From positions 1 to 64,000 of the forward strand of contig NZ_LFXJ01000003.1 in NCBI RefSeq assembly GCF_001183605.1: a stretch of DNA of 64,000 nucleotides. The letters are read 5' to 3'. Source of the stretch: Lysinibacillus xylanilyticus. GTDB lineage: Bacteria > Bacillota > Bacilli > Bacillales_A > Planococcaceae. Both the position numbers and the translations under genes were made by a program. Positions 9,670 through 21,736 of this stretch are shown piece after piece. Position 1 is the first letter of the stretch. Every line of letters starts with the position of its first letter. The notes beneath the pieces were generated by a model that saw only the letters and a program-made list of their open reading frames with translations, was not told the origin of the DNA and searched no databases.

Positions 9670-11115
9670 TTGAAATTGTTATTAATTGACAGAGACTCTA
9701 CCGACCTTTCAGGAATTCGTTGGTTTTTACATACATATTTCCCTGGGGATGTAACTATAGAAATAGGTACGACTATTAATGAGGCACTTCAAAGTATCCA
9801 GCAATTTGAGCCTGAGGTGATACTGCTAAATATTGACCTATTCTCAAATAATCGTTTAATTGCACTTTATCGCGTTTTACAAAAGCATTCAGGGACTATT
9901 TTAGCTATGACGACAGAGCCTCTGTTTAAAAATGCATTAAAGGCAATTGATTTACAGGTCGCACATCTCTTCGTTAAACCAATTGATTTAGAAGTATTAA
10001 AGCAAAAGCTCACTGCTATTTCTCTTCGGACAACCAAAGCAGAAGCAGTGTATCAAGAAGCTACAGACGAATCCTTTTACTATCAACTATTTTTAGATAG
10101 TAAAACTAGTTCCCTAGAGACAAATATACATTTCACAATGATCGAGCCCGAGCATTCCGAAATGTTTAACAAACTATACAACTGGCTTCAGCAAACTCCT
10201 ATTTATTCTAGTATGAGAATTTATCCTTTATCAGAAAAAATTGTATGTCTATTCCAAACGAATGATTTAGAGAAGGATGTTCGTACATTAATGAAGGAAT
10301 GGCGATTAACAAATAATAGCTCTTTAAATATTGGGGTTTATGATGGGGAACCGACCACCATGAAGAATATGTATACCTTAACAAAACGCGCACTTCATCA
10401 AAGCTTTTATGAAGGCTATGGACATATTTTTTATGCTAGCAAACAATTGGAAACACAGACCTTCGATCCATTACTAACGCCTGAAGAGCAGCAATTACTA
10501 ATAAGTAGTTTAGAGGACGGAAATATTGAAGCCGTCAAAGCATTTTTATATCGACTATCTAATGAAGGAATTTATTACAAGCAAGATGACTTACGTATTC
10601 ATCTAACGAGTGTTTTGGCGCAAATTCGGCGCTTTATGCTGAAGTATAAATTACATGAGAAAGCTGCTATTGAGCAAAATTACCGTCAGCTTTTTCATTT
10701 AATTATCGAGCATCCTATATTTTATACCATTCTAAATGGCATCATCTCATTTACACAAAGACTAATTGAATTAGCTAATGAGGCTCGAATAGAAAAACGG
10801 GCTGACTATGTAGAACTGGCCATAGAAATAATCGACCAGCAATTTCAGGATAGCGGGTTATCTTTACCTTTCGTTGCCCATAAATTAGGGATTAGCCCCA
10901 ATTATTTAAGTACGATTTTTTCAAAGAAGCAAGGCTTGCCATTTAAACGCTATCTACAGCAGGTCCGAATTCAAAATGCCACAAAGATGCTTGCAGAATC
11001 AGATTTTGCTATTAGCGAAATTGCATATTTAAATGGTTTCGATGATTCGAATTACTTCATTAAGATCTTTAAACAGCACATCGGAATTACCCCTCATCGT
11101 TATCGTAAAACGTAA
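9670..11115 (+). CDS. Atypical receiver-AraC transcriptional regulator, probable hut regulator
   Basis: A 481-residue protein with an N-terminal receiver-like domain (1-120), a middle region of about 250 residues without recognised motifs, and a C-terminal AraC/XylS double helix-turn-helix (about 380-481, ending IAYLNGFDDSNYFIKIFKQH). In the receiver, the usual phospho-acceptor position after the third strand reads LLNID, placing Asn54 where Asp is expected and Asp56 two residues on; Lys in FVKPID is kept. The acidic pair is also reduced (LLIDRD). No kinase gene is adjacent, so it may act without phosphorylation. The start is TTG at 9670 after a perfect AAGGAGG. Divergence from hutH suggests control of the hut genes. 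Confidence 0.8.
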   Translation: MKLLLIDRDSTDLSGIRWFLHTYFPGDVTIEIGTTINEALQSIQQFEPEVILLNIDLFSNNRLIALYRVLQKHSGTILAMTTEPLFKNALKAIDLQVAHLFVKPIDLEVLKQKLTAISLRTTKAEAVYQEATDESFYYQLFLDSKTSSLETNIHFTMIEPEHSEMFNKLYNWLQQTPIYSSMRIYPLSEKIVCLFQTNDLEKDVRTLMKEWRLTNNSSLNIGVYDGEPTTMKNMYTLTKRALHQSFYEGYGHIFYASKQLETQTFDPLLTPEEQQLLISSLEDGNIEAVKAFLYRLSNEGIYYKQDDLRIHLTSVLAQIRRFMLKYKLHEKAAIEQNYRQLFHLIIEHPIFYTILNGIISFTQRLIELANEARIEKRADYVELAIEIIDQQFQDSGLSLPFVAHKLGISPNYLSTIFSKKQGLPFKRYLQQVRIQNATKMLAESDFAISEIAYLNGFDDSNYFIKIFKQHIGITPHRYRKT

Positions 11116-11116
11116 C

Positions 11117-11226
11117 ATGAGGGTGATTTCCGTTCCAGCTGGGAACTTGTGCGAAAGCGTAGTAGATGAAGGCTTTATCTTCGCGGAATCTCAACGATAG
11201 CTGCTGGTTCCCAAAGAGTGCCCCAC
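11117..11226 (+). repeat. Type A interspersed element, degenerate copy
   Basis: It begins directly after the regulator's stop codon with GTGATTTCCGTTCCAGCTGG, the left-end sequence shared with copies at 32717, 46494 and 50677. It then carries a type D core (GTGCGAAAGCGTAG) and an inverted GGGAAC/GTTCCC pair. The right end is eroded. Confidence 0.65.
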
Positions 11227-11462
11227 TGTCACTGTAATTAATTACTTTTTTCAATTATCATATTCCATTTTCAATAAGAATAAATAAACGAAAGAGTTCA
11301 TTTTAATTTCTTTTATTCTTGAGCTTCCTCTTCTCCACAACTTATTTTTAAGTAATTCTCGAAAATGGTTTAAAAAAGCTAGATTAGTTGTAAAAATTAT
11401 TCATAATTCTTTTAAATCTAGCATATATTTATAGTTTATATCTTAATGTAAAAATTCTTTAA

Positions 11463-11477
11463 CAATAATAATTATAA
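11463..11477. promoter_or_regulatory. PerR-like operator upstream of katA
   Basis: CAATAATAATTATAA matches 12 of 14 defined positions of the Per box TTATAATNATTATAA, with a perfect right half. It lies about 85 bp before katA. PerR control of catalase is established in Bacillus; its use here is inferred. The remainder of 11227-11462 is AT-rich, with nothing else recognised. Confidence 0.5.
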
Positions 11478-11562
11478 TCTACTAGCAATTCTAGTTTGTA
11501 TTTGTTATAGTTATTGATGAAGAGTTTGACTCACAATTTTTTTCTTCAGGAGGTAAACTAAA

Positions 11563-13068
11563 ATGACAAACCAAAATGATCGTAGCCGTCGATTTACAAC
11601 AGCAGGTGGCGCTCCAGTAGTAAGCAACCACGATTCAATGTCAGCAGGTCCTCGTGGTCCTCTATTACTTCAGGATGTATGGCTAGTTGAGAAATTAGCA
11701 AACTTCAACCGTGAAGTTATTCCTGAACGTCGTATGCACGCTAAAGGTTCAGGTGCATTCGGTACTTTCACTGTAACGCATGATATTACTAAATATACAA
11801 AAGCAAAAATCTTCTCAGAAGTTGGGAAAAAGACTGAAATGTTTGCACGTTTCTCCACAGTTGCAGGTGAGCGTGGTGCAGCAGATGCTGAGCGCGATAT
11901 TCGTGGCTTTGCACTTAAGTTCTATACAGAAGAAGGTAACTGGGATTTAGTTGGTAACAACACACCTGTATTCTTCTTCCGTGATCCTTTACACTTCACA
12001 GATTTAAACCACGTGGTTAAACGTGACCCACGTACAAATATGAAAAACGCTAATTCAAACTGGGATTTCTGGACTTCATTACCTGAAGCACTTCACCAAG
12101 TAACAATCGTAATGTCTGACCGTGGTATTCCAGCTGGATACCGCAATATGCATGGTTTCGGTTCTCACACTTATAGCTTTATTAATGCTGAAAATGAGCG
12201 CGTATGGGTTAAATTCCATTTCCGCACAGAGCAAGACATTAAAAACTTAACTGGTGCTGAGGCTGCTGAAGTAATCAGTAACGACCGCGAATCTTCACAA
12301 CGCGATCTATATGAAGCAATTGAAAAAGGCGATTTCCCTAAATGGAAAATGTACATTCAAGTAATGACAGAGGAACAAGCTCGCAAATTACCATATAACC
12401 CATTTGATTTAACGAAAGTATGGTATAAAAAAGACTTCCCATTAATTCCTGTGGGTGAATTCGAGCTAAACAAAAATGCGGACAACTACTTCGCGGAAGT
12501 TGAGCAAGCTGCATTTGCACCATCTAACATTATCCCTGGTATTAGCTTCTCGCCAGACAAAATGTTACAAGCTCGTATCTTCGCGTATGCGGATGCACAA
12601 CGCTACCGTTTAGGTGTGAACCACTACATGCTTCCTGTAAACGCACCAAAATGCCCATTCCGTTCGTTCCACCGCGATGGCGCTATGCGTTTCGATGGCA
12701 ACCTTGGTTCAACGTTAGGCTATGAACCAAATAGCTATGGTGAATGGGAGCATAATTTAGACTACAAAGAGCCTGAATTACGTATTGACGGTAATGCTGG
12801 TATCCACGACTTCCGTGAAGACGACAACAACTACTTCGAGCAGCCGGGTAAATTATTCCGTCTAATGACTGCTGAAGAGCAACAACGCCTATTCGAAAAT
12901 ACTGCTAATGATATGGCGCCAGTTGAAGAATTCATCAAACGTCGTCATATCCTTCACTGCTATTTAGCTGATCCAGCGTATGGTGAAGGGGTAGCAAAAG
13001 CTATGGGTCTTTCATTAGAAGGCGTAGATCTTTCAAACCCATACGTAAAACAACCAACTAACGTCTAA
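11563..13068 (+). CDS. katA: Catalase (small-subunit heme catalase)
   Basis: A 501-residue enzyme that disproportionates hydrogen peroxide to water and oxygen. The distal-side His59 is in [12 protein letters not shown], the conserved Asn follows in [10 protein letters not shown] (about 132), and the proximal heme-ligand tyrosine is in [12 protein letters not shown]. The length fits small-subunit catalases, which lack the C-terminal flavodoxin-like extension. The ATG is preceded by CAGGAGGT at a good distance. It is monocistronic with a strong terminator, and a PerR-like box upstream points to peroxide induction. Codon use is strongly biased and regular, as expected of a highly expressed gene. 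Confidence 0.95.
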   Translation: MTNQNDRSRRFTTAGGAPVVSNHDSMSAGPRGPLLLQDVWLVEKLANFNREVIPERRMHAKGSGAFGTFTVTHDITKYTKAKIFSEVGKKTEMFARFSTVAGERGAADAERDIRGFALKFYTEEGNWDLVGNNTPVFFFRDPLHFTDLNHVVKRDPRTNMKNANSNWDFWTSLPEALHQVTIVMSDRGIPAGYRNMHGFGSHTYSFINAENERVWVKFHFRTEQDIKNLTGAEAAEVISNDRESSQRDLYEAIEKGDFPKWKMYIQVMTEEQARKLPYNPFDLTKVWYKKDFPLIPVGEFELNKNADNYFAEVEQAAFAPSNIIPGISFSPDKMLQARIFAYADAQRYRLGVNHYMLPVNAPKCPFRSFHRDGAMRFDGNLGSTLGYEPNSYGEWEHNLDYKEPELRIDGNAGIHDFREDDNNYFEQPGKLFRLMTAEEQQRLFENTANDMAPVEEFIKRRHILHCYLADPAYGEGVAKAMGLSLEGVDLSNPYVKQPTNV

Positions 13069-13105
13069 TTTTCCACTATTATTGATATCCAAATCCAACT
13101 TTCTA

Positions 13106-13146
13106 CTCCATGTGAAGGGCACAACTTCACATGGAGCTTTTTTATC
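13106..13146 (+). terminator. katA terminator
   Basis: The 12-base perfect arms CTCCATGTGAAG/CTTCACATGGAG with a 7-base loop are followed by CTTTTTTAT. Confidence 0.9.
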
Positions 13147-13154
13147 TTAACGAC

Positions 13155-13188
13155 AAAAAAGCTTGTGCCTAATTTGATAGACACAAGC
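13155..13188 (-). terminator. thiC terminator
   Basis: The arms GCTTGTG (13161-13167) and CACAAGC (13182-13188) are followed on the minus strand by a run of six T (complement of 13155-13160). It converges with the katA terminator. Confidence 0.75.
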
Positions 13189-13198
13189 CCTTTGATAA

Positions 13199-14980
<1,782 letters not shown>

Positions 14981-15042
14981 CTACTTCGCTCCCTTTTACA
15001 TTTATACAAGGACCGAATCTAGCTCACCCCAACAAAGACAAA

Positions 15043-15074
15043 AGCCGAATCCAAAAAAAATTTTGGATCCGGCT
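15043..15074 (-). terminator. Attenuator terminator of the thiC leader
   Basis: The arms AGCCGAATCCAAAA (15043-15056) and TTTTGGATCCGGCT (15061-15074) pair along 14 bases with one G-U in the minus-strand transcript, followed by TTTTGTCTTTG. It is placed between the TPP aptamer and thiC, as expected of an expression platform. Confidence 0.85.
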
Positions 15075-15121
15075 AAGAATGTAAAGGTATAGTTATTGCA
15101 AATAACATGGAGTGCAATAAT

Positions 15122-15225
15122 GGTTAACTTTCCCACGCTGGTATGAGCCAGATCAGGTCCAAAGGGTCAAGAAACCTCTATGCGTTTCCCTCTCAGCCTG
15201 ACTCATCAGACTCCCCTAGTTAATA
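15122..15225 (-). promoter_or_regulatory. TPP riboswitch (THI element)
   Basis: The minus strand carries the hallmark segments in order: ACTAGGGGAGTC, GCTGAGAGGGAA, ACCCTTTGGACCTGATCTGG and the closing CCAGCGTGGGAAAGTT. Together they form the full thi-box aptamer upstream of thiC. Confidence 0.95.
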
Positions 15226-15381
15226 CTATTAAGTTTGATGATAGTGTAGCAGATATTGCAAAGAGATGGAAGCTTCATTTGAATATTTTTGGTACATTCA
15301 TCAAGAGTCAGCGCCAGATGTGACTCTGGGCGCATGCGAAGCAGTTCATCATTGATGAATTCATTTTTATATGAATCCATT

Positions 15382-15480
15382 GAAGATTTATCGGAACAAA
15401 ATCTCATTTTATCGGAACAATTTTAACTTTTATCGGAACATTATCTTGTTTTATCGGAACAATTTCAGTTTTTATCAGCT
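15382..15480 (+). repeat. Type C array, 21 bp period (first locus)
   Basis: TATCGG starts at 15389, 15410, 15431 and 15452, with a variant TATCAG at 15473, all exactly 21 bases apart. The unit is roughly TATCGGAACAATTTTAACTT. It lies 3' of the AEC transporter gene. The opening 60 bases nearly match the array at 30599. In 15226-15381, upstream of the riboswitch, only a small AGAGTCA/TGACTCT inverted repeat (about 15304-15327) was noticed. Confidence 0.85.
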
Positions 15481-15507
15481 ATAGGCAATCAAATGAGCAC
15501 CAAACCG

Positions 15508-16437
15508 TTAGGTAAACAACAGCTCCGCTACGTAAATCACAATCGTCACTGTAATACAGCTCACAATTGTTGAAAATAAAACGGTTTGTGCAGCAGTTGC
15601 CGATTCTACGTCATATTCTAATGCCAGACTAGAGCTATTTCTTGATGTCGGGAACGAACTAGCTATAAAAAGTGATTGTGCCACGACACCATCAAGACCA
15701 AGCGCAAAAATGATTAACAATGCTACAGCTGGCCCTATTATTAGTCGTGTAAAACAACTAATGAAGACAAGCTTATTAAACATGGATTTGATTTCAAGCT
15801 GGGATAGTTGCGCCCCTAAAGTTATTAATGCAACAGCGATAAAGCCATCTGCCACATGGTCTATTGGAATTTTTACAAACTGTGGAATAGCGATATTAAA
15901 ATAGTTCATTGCAACACCAATAATAAGTGCATGAATTATAGGCATTTTGAGGAAGTCTTTCAAAATAGACATGCCCGATTTTGTTGAAGAAATTAAATTG
16001 TACAAGCCGTAAGTATAGGTAGTCATATTTTGAAATATAACGAGAATGACCTGAATCGCTACTCCAATCGGCTGGGTCACGAAAATCATTTGTGCCACCG
16101 GAATACCATAGTTACCTGAATTAATTAGGACAACACTATTTTTAAACACTGCCGCCTCTGTTTTTTCTAAACCGAGTCCCTTTACTAGAAAGTGACTAAG
16201 CACCATTTGGCTTCCGATAAAGAGTAGAATAAATAACGCAACTTCCCCAAGCACAGACAGCTCTATAGTCGTTTCATATAAATTCACAAAAACAGCTGCT
16301 GGCATGAAGCAATATGTAATAAGTTGAGATAACGCCTTTAAATTAAAGCGAAATTTCTTTTGTAAAACTGCTCCAAGCACTAGAAGCACTAAAATCGGAG
16401 CTACAATTTGAAAAAATATCATACCGAGATACACCAT
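15508..16437 (-). CDS. AEC (auxin efflux carrier) family transporter
   Basis: A 309-residue membrane protein with about eight to ten hydrophobic segments. The arrangement of two similar halves, the segment VLINSGNYGIPVAQMIF (the conserved NxGxxGxP-type motif of the first half) and the closing FPTSRNSSSLALEYD segment fit the AEC/YfdV permeases. Bacterial members export or import malate, malonate and other small anions; the substrate is unknown here. The start was taken as the ATG at 16437, but internal starts (for example MIFFQIVAP) are possible. It appears monocistronic; the type C array lies in its 3' flank. Confidence 0.8.
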   Translation of the reverse strand: MVYLGMIFFQIVAPILVLLVLGAVLQKKFRFNLKALSQLITYCFMPAAVFVNLYETTIELSVLGEVALFILLFIGSQMVLSHFLVKGLGLEKTEAAVFKNSVVLINSGNYGIPVAQMIFVTQPIGVAIQVILVIFQNMTTYTYGLYNLISSTKSGMSILKDFLKMPIIHALIIGVAMNYFNIAIPQFVKIPIDHVADGFIAVALITLGAQLSQLEIKSMFNKLVFISCFTRLIIGPAVALLIIFALGLDGVVAQSLFIASSFPTSRNSSSLALEYDVESATAAQTVLFSTIVSCITVTIVIYVAELLFT

Positions 16438-16526
16438 AGCGATGTCCCCCTTCCCTCTCCTATAGTAGTGCTGTTTTTATGCTTGGTCAATGTACTTCAT
16501 AGTTAACTCATAGCCATTCTTTTACC

Positions 16527-16575
16527 ATAAAAAAAAGAAAGACTGCCTCAAAAATATTGGCGCAGTCTTTCTTAC
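16527..16575 (-). terminator. Terminator beyond the type B element
   Basis: The perfect 11-base arms AGAAAGACTGC/GCAGTCTTTCT are followed on the minus strand by a T run. The upstream minus-strand gene is the chemoreceptor at 17024, so its transcript would include the whole repeat region before ending here. Confidence 0.75.
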
Positions 16576-16582
16576 AATTCTA

Positions 16583-16812
16583 ATCAATTATGCCTCGGTA
16601 ATTGCGTCCGGAATCGGCTTTGTGCTTAGGCCTGCGTGAGGGCCGACACGATGTCGGTCATTTCGGTAATGCCACAGTACGTGGCGCTTTTACCGATGCA
16701 GGTCAGTTAGACGTTATCGCACGGATGCGATGATTTTAGGCTAACATCCTTTATTAACTCCTTTCCGATTCCGTAACATCCGCCGGAGGCTTTGGGCCAA
16801 CGTGATGTTGGT
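16583..16812 (-). repeat. Type B hairpin element, copy 1
   Basis: It opens with AATTATGCCTCGG and GCGTCCGGAATCGGC, shared with the copy at 50962. Then come CCGAC/GTCGG (16643-16657), a nested module with outer CGGTAA/TTACCG and inner GCCAC/GTGGC (16664-16695), a second module with outer GTTAG/CTAAC and inner ATCGC/GCGAT (16706-16745), and CCAAC/GTTGG near 16797-16811. The third module seen in other copies is cut off by the type D array. The strand was chosen because all B copies lie 3' of minus-strand genes. Confidence 0.8.
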
Positions 16813-16819
16813 CACTCAG

Positions 16820-17012
16820 TCGTGTGTTGTTGTTGCTGTCACTTCGCTTTCGCACAGAAAGCAAACTTGTTGCTGTCGCTACGCTTTCGCACAGATAAAA
16901 CCCTATTGTTGTCGCTTTGCTTTCGTTACATAAAACATTTGTAGCTGCCGCCTCGCTTTCGCTACATAAAACATTTGTAACTGCCGTTTCACTTTCGTTA
17001 CATAAAACATTT
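16820..17012 (+). repeat. Type D tandem repeats, five units
   Basis: Five units of about 32-40 bases follow the pattern TTGTNGCTGTCGCTTCG, CTTTCGCACAGATAAAACAT. The core TCGCTTCGCTTTCG and the closing ATAAAACAT are best kept. The array fills the space between the truncated type B element and the chemoreceptor stop codon. Confidence 0.8.
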
Positions 17013-17023
17013 GCTGAAAGAAG

Positions 17024-19129
17024 TTAAGCAAGCTTAAAGCGATTAACGACCTCTTGTAATTCTTTTGAAATCTCGTTCACATTATTGATGGACTCTGCAA
17101 CCTTTTGTAGTTCCGCTTGTTGGTCAATAGAAGATGCACTTACCTGTTCTGCAGATGCAGCAGTCTCCTCAGAAATAGCAGAAATACTTTGGATTGCCAT
17201 AATCGCTTGATTTTTATGCTCTAACATATGAGAAAGTTTAGTCATTAACTCACTTATTGACGTTGCAATAGAACTAGAAAGCTCACTATTGTCTTTAAAT
17301 GCAACCTCCGTGCTTTGTACTGACTCATTTTGAGCTTGTATTAAGCTCGCGTTTGAGGCAATGACAGCAACTGTTTGCTGAGAGTTTTTAAGAATGCTAT
17401 CTACCGTTTGCTTAATAACCTCTGTTTCATTTCTGGATTGCTCCGCTAGCTTTCGTACCTCCTCGGCGACAACTGCAAAACCTTTACCATGTTCACCAGC
17501 ACGAGCAGCTTCTATACTTGCATTTAAGGCTAATAGATTTGTTTGCTCGGTAATACCCTGAATAGACGCTATAATTTGATTGATATTGGCAATATTAGAC
17601 GCCAATGACTCCATTTGCTGCTGAATACGTCCATTCATTACATTCGTTTCTGAATTACGTTCACGTAAGCTTTCGACTTCTTTCATCCCTTTGTCTGTGG
17701 TTGCTTTTGTTTTAATCGACAGCTCATCCATTTCATTTGAAAGCGTTGTAATAGTATCAATTTGATCGGATAAATCAATCATCCGATAATTGGTTTCTTC
17801 TGTATCCTCAGATTGCTTTGATGCTCCCAGTGCAATTTCATTAATAGCTACTGAGACTTCTTGACTTGAAGCAACTATTTCATTAAACGCCTCATGAACA
17901 TGATTTGATGATTGATTAAGTAATTTCGTAGCATTCAGCACCGTTTGAATGGCGCTATTCGTTTGATCCAACATATTATTATAAGCTAATGCAACAGCAC
18001 CAATTTCATCAGGCTTAATATATTTGTCATCAACTTTTTGAGTTAAATCTCCATCTGCTGCTGTTTCAATAGATGTACGTAAAAACTTTAATGGTTTCAG
18101 TAATTTATAGATAAACAATGCACTAGCGACGGTCATTAAAACGACTATAATAATTGACGCTATAATGGTAAAAACAAGCACATGATTATAGGTTTCTAAT
18201 ATTTTGGATTTTGGTAGCACTATTTGTACAGTCCAAGTTTCATCAATTCCATCTAAATTCATCGGAGCAAAAACGTTAAATGAATTTTCCTTAAGCTCGT
18301 CGGAACCCAAATACATACTTTTTAGCTCGCCACTATCCATTGTTTGTTTAATGCTTGTCCAGTCCAAATTATCCTGCATATTTAACCCATCTAATGACTC
18401 ACCAAAGCTATTTGCAGTTAAAACTCCATTATTAGTAATAATAGCTGCATAGCCACCATCCGGTTTTACGGACTCTGTTAATCCTTTTAAATAATCAATA
18501 GCTATATCAGCCGTCAATGTGCCAAAAATTGACCCCGAAGCATCAACTAATGGAACAGCAATCGTTGTCATTAGTACTGTTTGTCCATTTATTTTATAAT
18601 CATATGGTTCCGTTAGAACGGATCTTCCTTCTTCTTTTGGTATCCAATACCATTCGGAAATACTCTTGTCTTCGATGCCTTCAAGAGAATTCGTTGTTAT
18701 TCCATTTCCATCCTTACTTAAATAAGGTATAAAGCGATTTTTTGAATCCACTAAAGTAGAACTTATAGTCGGTTCTATATTTGTAGAATTCTTTTCAAAA
18801 ACAGCTCCTACACCAAGTAAATCTTCATTATTAACTAAGTTAGTTTCCATCATATCTATTATGTCTTCTGCGGAAAGCTTGCCTTTTTTCTCCATGCCCT
18901 CAACTATACGTTTCGTCGTAAGTAAAGTCGTGTTTACTTTTTTAAAGCGCTCACTCATCTTTGCTGCCGAATACTCAGCAGTTTCCAATGTTGCACTTTC
19001 TGCATCATCAACACTTTGATTCTTCAAAATAACGCCTACAATAACGGTATATGTAATAAATAACACTAAAAATAACCCTATAATTAGAGCTGATAGCTTT
19101 AAAGCAATACTCCTAGATTTCCCCATCAC
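17024..19129 (-). CDS. Methyl-accepting chemotaxis protein (dCache-HAMP-MCP signal)
   Basis: A 701-residue transmembrane chemoreceptor that couples an external ligand to CheA/CheW. It has one membrane segment near residues 9-31, an extracellular double-Cache-like domain to about 300 (with the [17 protein letters not shown] stretch typical of dCache), a second membrane segment, a HAMP domain, and a long coiled signalling domain. The hairpin tip is complete: [20 protein letters not shown]. The ligand is unknown; many such domains bind amino acids. The stop codon TAA is formed by the first bases of the adjoining repeat region (TTAACTTC on the minus strand). Confidence 0.93.
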   Translation of the reverse strand: MMGKSRSIALKLSALIIGLFLVLFITYTVIVGVILKNQSVDDAESATLETAEYSAAKMSERFKKVNTTLLTTKRIVEGMEKKGKLSAEDIIDMMETNLVNNEDLLGVGAVFEKNSTNIEPTISSTLVDSKNRFIPYLSKDGNGITTNSLEGIEDKSISEWYWIPKEEGRSVLTEPYDYKINGQTVLMTTIAVPLVDASGSIFGTLTADIAIDYLKGLTESVKPDGGYAAIITNNGVLTANSFGESLDGLNMQDNLDWTSIKQTMDSGELKSMYLGSDELKENSFNVFAPMNLDGIDETWTVQIVLPKSKILETYNHVLVFTIIASIIIVVLMTVASALFIYKLLKPLKFLRTSIETAADGDLTQKVDDKYIKPDEIGAVALAYNNMLDQTNSAIQTVLNATKLLNQSSNHVHEAFNEIVASSQEVSVAINEIALGASKQSEDTEETNYRMIDLSDQIDTITTLSNEMDELSIKTKATTDKGMKEVESLRERNSETNVMNGRIQQQMESLASNIANINQIIASIQGITEQTNLLALNASIEAARAGEHGKGFAVVAEEVRKLAEQSRNETEVIKQTVDSILKNSQQTVAVIASNASLIQAQNESVQSTEVAFKDNSELSSSIATSISELMTKLSHMLEHKNQAIMAIQSISAISEETAASAEQVSASSIDQQAELQKVAESINNVNEISKELQEVVNRFKLA

Positions 19130-19377
19130 AACACCCCATTTTTATACATAATGATAATGGATGGCAGGTCGTATCACAACAAGATATTTAACAAACCAAG
19201 TAGAATTTTGCCGTTTTATAGAGAATTTGAATGTATATATACCGAAAATCCATACCGCATAAAAAAAGGACTAATTATCCACCAATTTGGTTATCTAGTA
19301 AAACATACCCATTATATACTATAATATTGAAATATATGATATATTATCTACAAAATACTATGATTGGAGTGATTAAC

Positions 19378-21288
19378 TTGAAGAATAAAGCGTTATCAGC
19401 TTTTATGGCAACAGCTATTACAGCAACCTTAGTTTTGCCAGTTTCACATGCAAACGCTGCTTCAAATGTTTCATCTTTAAACCACTCAATTCAAATTGAT
19501 GCACAAGTAGCTGCAGCCAAAACAAAGGAGCAAACCGTTACCATTACCAGTATCACTAAAGATAAAGTACTGACATCCAATGGCCAATTTAATATTAGTC
19601 AGACGCTGAAGCATCTTTTTAATACAGCGAATAGCACTGCACTGAAGAATGCCCAAGCTACAATTGTCGTAAATAACGGCGAAATTACAAGTGTTACAGC
19701 ACTAACATTAACTAAAGCTGGTACAAAAAATAATACGGTATATTTTGATGGTGGTGACGCACAAATTGAAGGAAGCCTAACTGTAAATGCGGATTATGTA
19801 AAAGTTCAAAATGTAACTATTGAAGATGAGCTTATTGTAACTAATCGTGTGAAGAATGCAATTACAATTGATGACGTTACTATTGGGGATACAATTACTT
19901 TTAAACCTGTATTGATTCGAAATATTAATTGGTTAAATGTTTCTCTAAAAGATATTAAATCTCCAAATATGAACTTAAAGCGCACTAAAGTAAGTGTCAC
20001 TTCTGACAAAGCTATTTCGAAAATTGAAGTAGTTGGTAAAGTTACAGCATTTGAAGTTACAGCCAATGTTGATAAACTTATTATCGATGTTGAGAAAGAC
20101 TTCAGCCTTTACGGAAAAGGTAAAATTGAGCAAGTGGTTGTCAAGCATGGGGCAAAGGTGGCATTAAATTCAGGGCATCTAATTAACAAAGTCCAGGTGG
20201 ATGATAAAAAAGCCTCTGTGGCATTACCAGTTTTGAATAAAACTGAGCTAAGTAATTTAGTAGCATCGCCTCCGTACGTTACAATATCTGTTAATGGGTA
20301 TGACGTTTCAACAACAGAGAAATGGACAACCCAGGCTGAACGTGCAACATTCGAATCTGCCGTAAGCAGTGCAAGAGCAGTAGTTAATAATTCTTACGCC
20401 TCTCAGGAACAAGTAAACAATGCTATTACACAGTACAAAACTGCATTAAGCGTTTATCAAGCTGTGCAAAAATATGGAACAAAATATGTCTATGGTGATA
20501 AGTCTTCACTACAATCGCTAATCTATTCAGTTCAGTATGTAACGGTTTCTTGGAACAATGGTAATGACGTAGCGTCATATGTACCTTGGACGACGCAAAG
20601 TGAGAAGGACGCTTTAACCTCTGCCGTTTCATCTGCTCAATATGTTGTAAATAATTACTATGCAACACAGTCTGATATCACAAATGCAATTAGCAATTTA
20701 AACTACGCTATCACTATTTATAAGAATGTGCAAAAATATGGTACTACTTATCAAACGAATGCCGATCGATCTGCTCTTTTATCACTTATTAACTCTGTTC
20801 AGTATGTAACCGTTTCTGTGAATGGATCTGAATTATCCTCCAATGTAATTTGGACGACGCAAAGTGAAAAAGACGCTCTAATTTCTGCCGTTTCATACGC
20901 ACAAAATATTGCAAACAATAGCTACTCGTCTCTATCAGATATTTCGTCTGCATATAATTATTTAAATAATGCTATTTCAACATATAGGAGTAATTATAAA
21001 TCCGGTGTGAATTCTTGGCATTACGTTGATAAATCTTGGCTACAATCACTCATTAATTCGGTTCAGTATGTAAAAGTTTCTGCAAATGGAGATGGCACTG
21101 ATATCCCCTATTATGAACTATGGACTACTGAACGAGAAAAACGTGACCTAGAAAAAGCAGTTCAACACGCTCAATCTGTTGTTAATAACTACTATGCTTC
21201 TTCATACGAGGTGACAGATGCTATTAACAGTTTAAACAAGGCCATCACCATCTATAATGATGTCCAAAGTTCAGGTAAACAACGATAA
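19378..21288 (+). CDS. Secreted protein with beta-helix-like domain and four helical repeats
   Basis: A 636-residue exported protein whose start is taken as TTG at 19378, because GGAGTG lies six bases upstream and a clean signal peptide follows (MKNKALSAFMATAITATLVL, cleavage near HANA-AS). Residues about 50-280 resemble the central domain of the SLH protein at 25904-30322. Residues about 295-636 hold four repeats of about 85 residues, each opening with a VTVSVNG-like strand, then WTTQSEKDAL and a helix pair ending AIxxYK; the helical part is FIVAR-like. There is no SLH, LPXTG or other anchor, so retention on the wall is unproven. A strong terminator follows. The specific function is unknown. 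Confidence 0.75.
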   Translation: MKNKALSAFMATAITATLVLPVSHANAASNVSSLNHSIQIDAQVAAAKTKEQTVTITSITKDKVLTSNGQFNISQTLKHLFNTANSTALKNAQATIVVNNGEITSVTALTLTKAGTKNNTVYFDGGDAQIEGSLTVNADYVKVQNVTIEDELIVTNRVKNAITIDDVTIGDTITFKPVLIRNINWLNVSLKDIKSPNMNLKRTKVSVTSDKAISKIEVVGKVTAFEVTANVDKLIIDVEKDFSLYGKGKIEQVVVKHGAKVALNSGHLINKVQVDDKKASVALPVLNKTELSNLVASPPYVTISVNGYDVSTTEKWTTQAERATFESAVSSARAVVNNSYASQEQVNNAITQYKTALSVYQAVQKYGTKYVYGDKSSLQSLIYSVQYVTVSWNNGNDVASYVPWTTQSEKDALTSAVSSAQYVVNNYYATQSDITNAISNLNYAITIYKNVQKYGTTYQTNADRSALLSLINSVQYVTVSVNGSELSSNVIWTTQSEKDALISAVSYAQNIANNSYSSLSDISSAYNYLNNAISTYRSNYKSGVNSWHYVDKSWLQSLINSVQYVKVSANGDGTDIPYYELWTTEREKRDLEKAVQHAQSVVNNYYASSYEVTDAINSLNKAITIYNDVQSSGKQR

Positions 21289-21294
21289 AATAGA

Positions 21295-21325
21295 AAAGGA
21301 CTCGGCACAATGTCGAGTCCTTTTT
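21295..21325 (+). terminator. Terminator after the 636-residue secreted protein gene
   Basis: The perfect 10-base arms AAAGGACTCG/CGAGTCCTTT are followed by TTTTTC. Confidence 0.88.
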
Positions 21326-21603
21326 CATTCTCATATAAAATTAAATCTCAACTATCTATCAGCGAAATCATACTCATTTTTCTCTAGTCCTTATACCATT
21401 GTTCAACTCCCTCACTTGGCTCTACTACTAATTGTTCCTGCAGCATTTTCGTTAACTATCAACCATTCTTGCGATTCTATCCGTCTCTATTAAAAAAGCG
21501 ATCTGCTTACCTTTCATATGCCCATAAGTACATAAGACACAAAATGTTTTTAAAAATGCACAACCTATCTACCTATTCACTCAAAATATACATAAAAGAA
21601 GAC

Positions 21604-21639
21604 TAATATATGCTAAAATTGGTTTATCAACATATATTA
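21604..21639. other. Inverted repeat in a gene-free stretch upstream of the 433-residue protein
   Basis: TAATATATG (21604-21612) pairs with CATATATTA (21631-21639) around an 18-base spacer, about 100 bp before the next start codon. It may be an operator or promoter-associated palindrome. Nothing else was recognised in the 410 bases between the terminator and the gene. Confidence 0.35.
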
Positions 21640-21736
21640 GGATATTCTCGACGCAATCAAAGATTTCATCTAGGATAAAAATCCTATGATTTAGCCATCA
21701 CACTTATCCAAAACCAAATAGGAGGTTTCCCGTATC

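Noticed and set aside
19231-19377. N-terminal extension of the secreted protein from the ATG at 19231
   Set aside because: The extension is basic, has no ribosome site, and would bury the signal peptide. The TTG at 19378 has GGAGTG six bases upstream.
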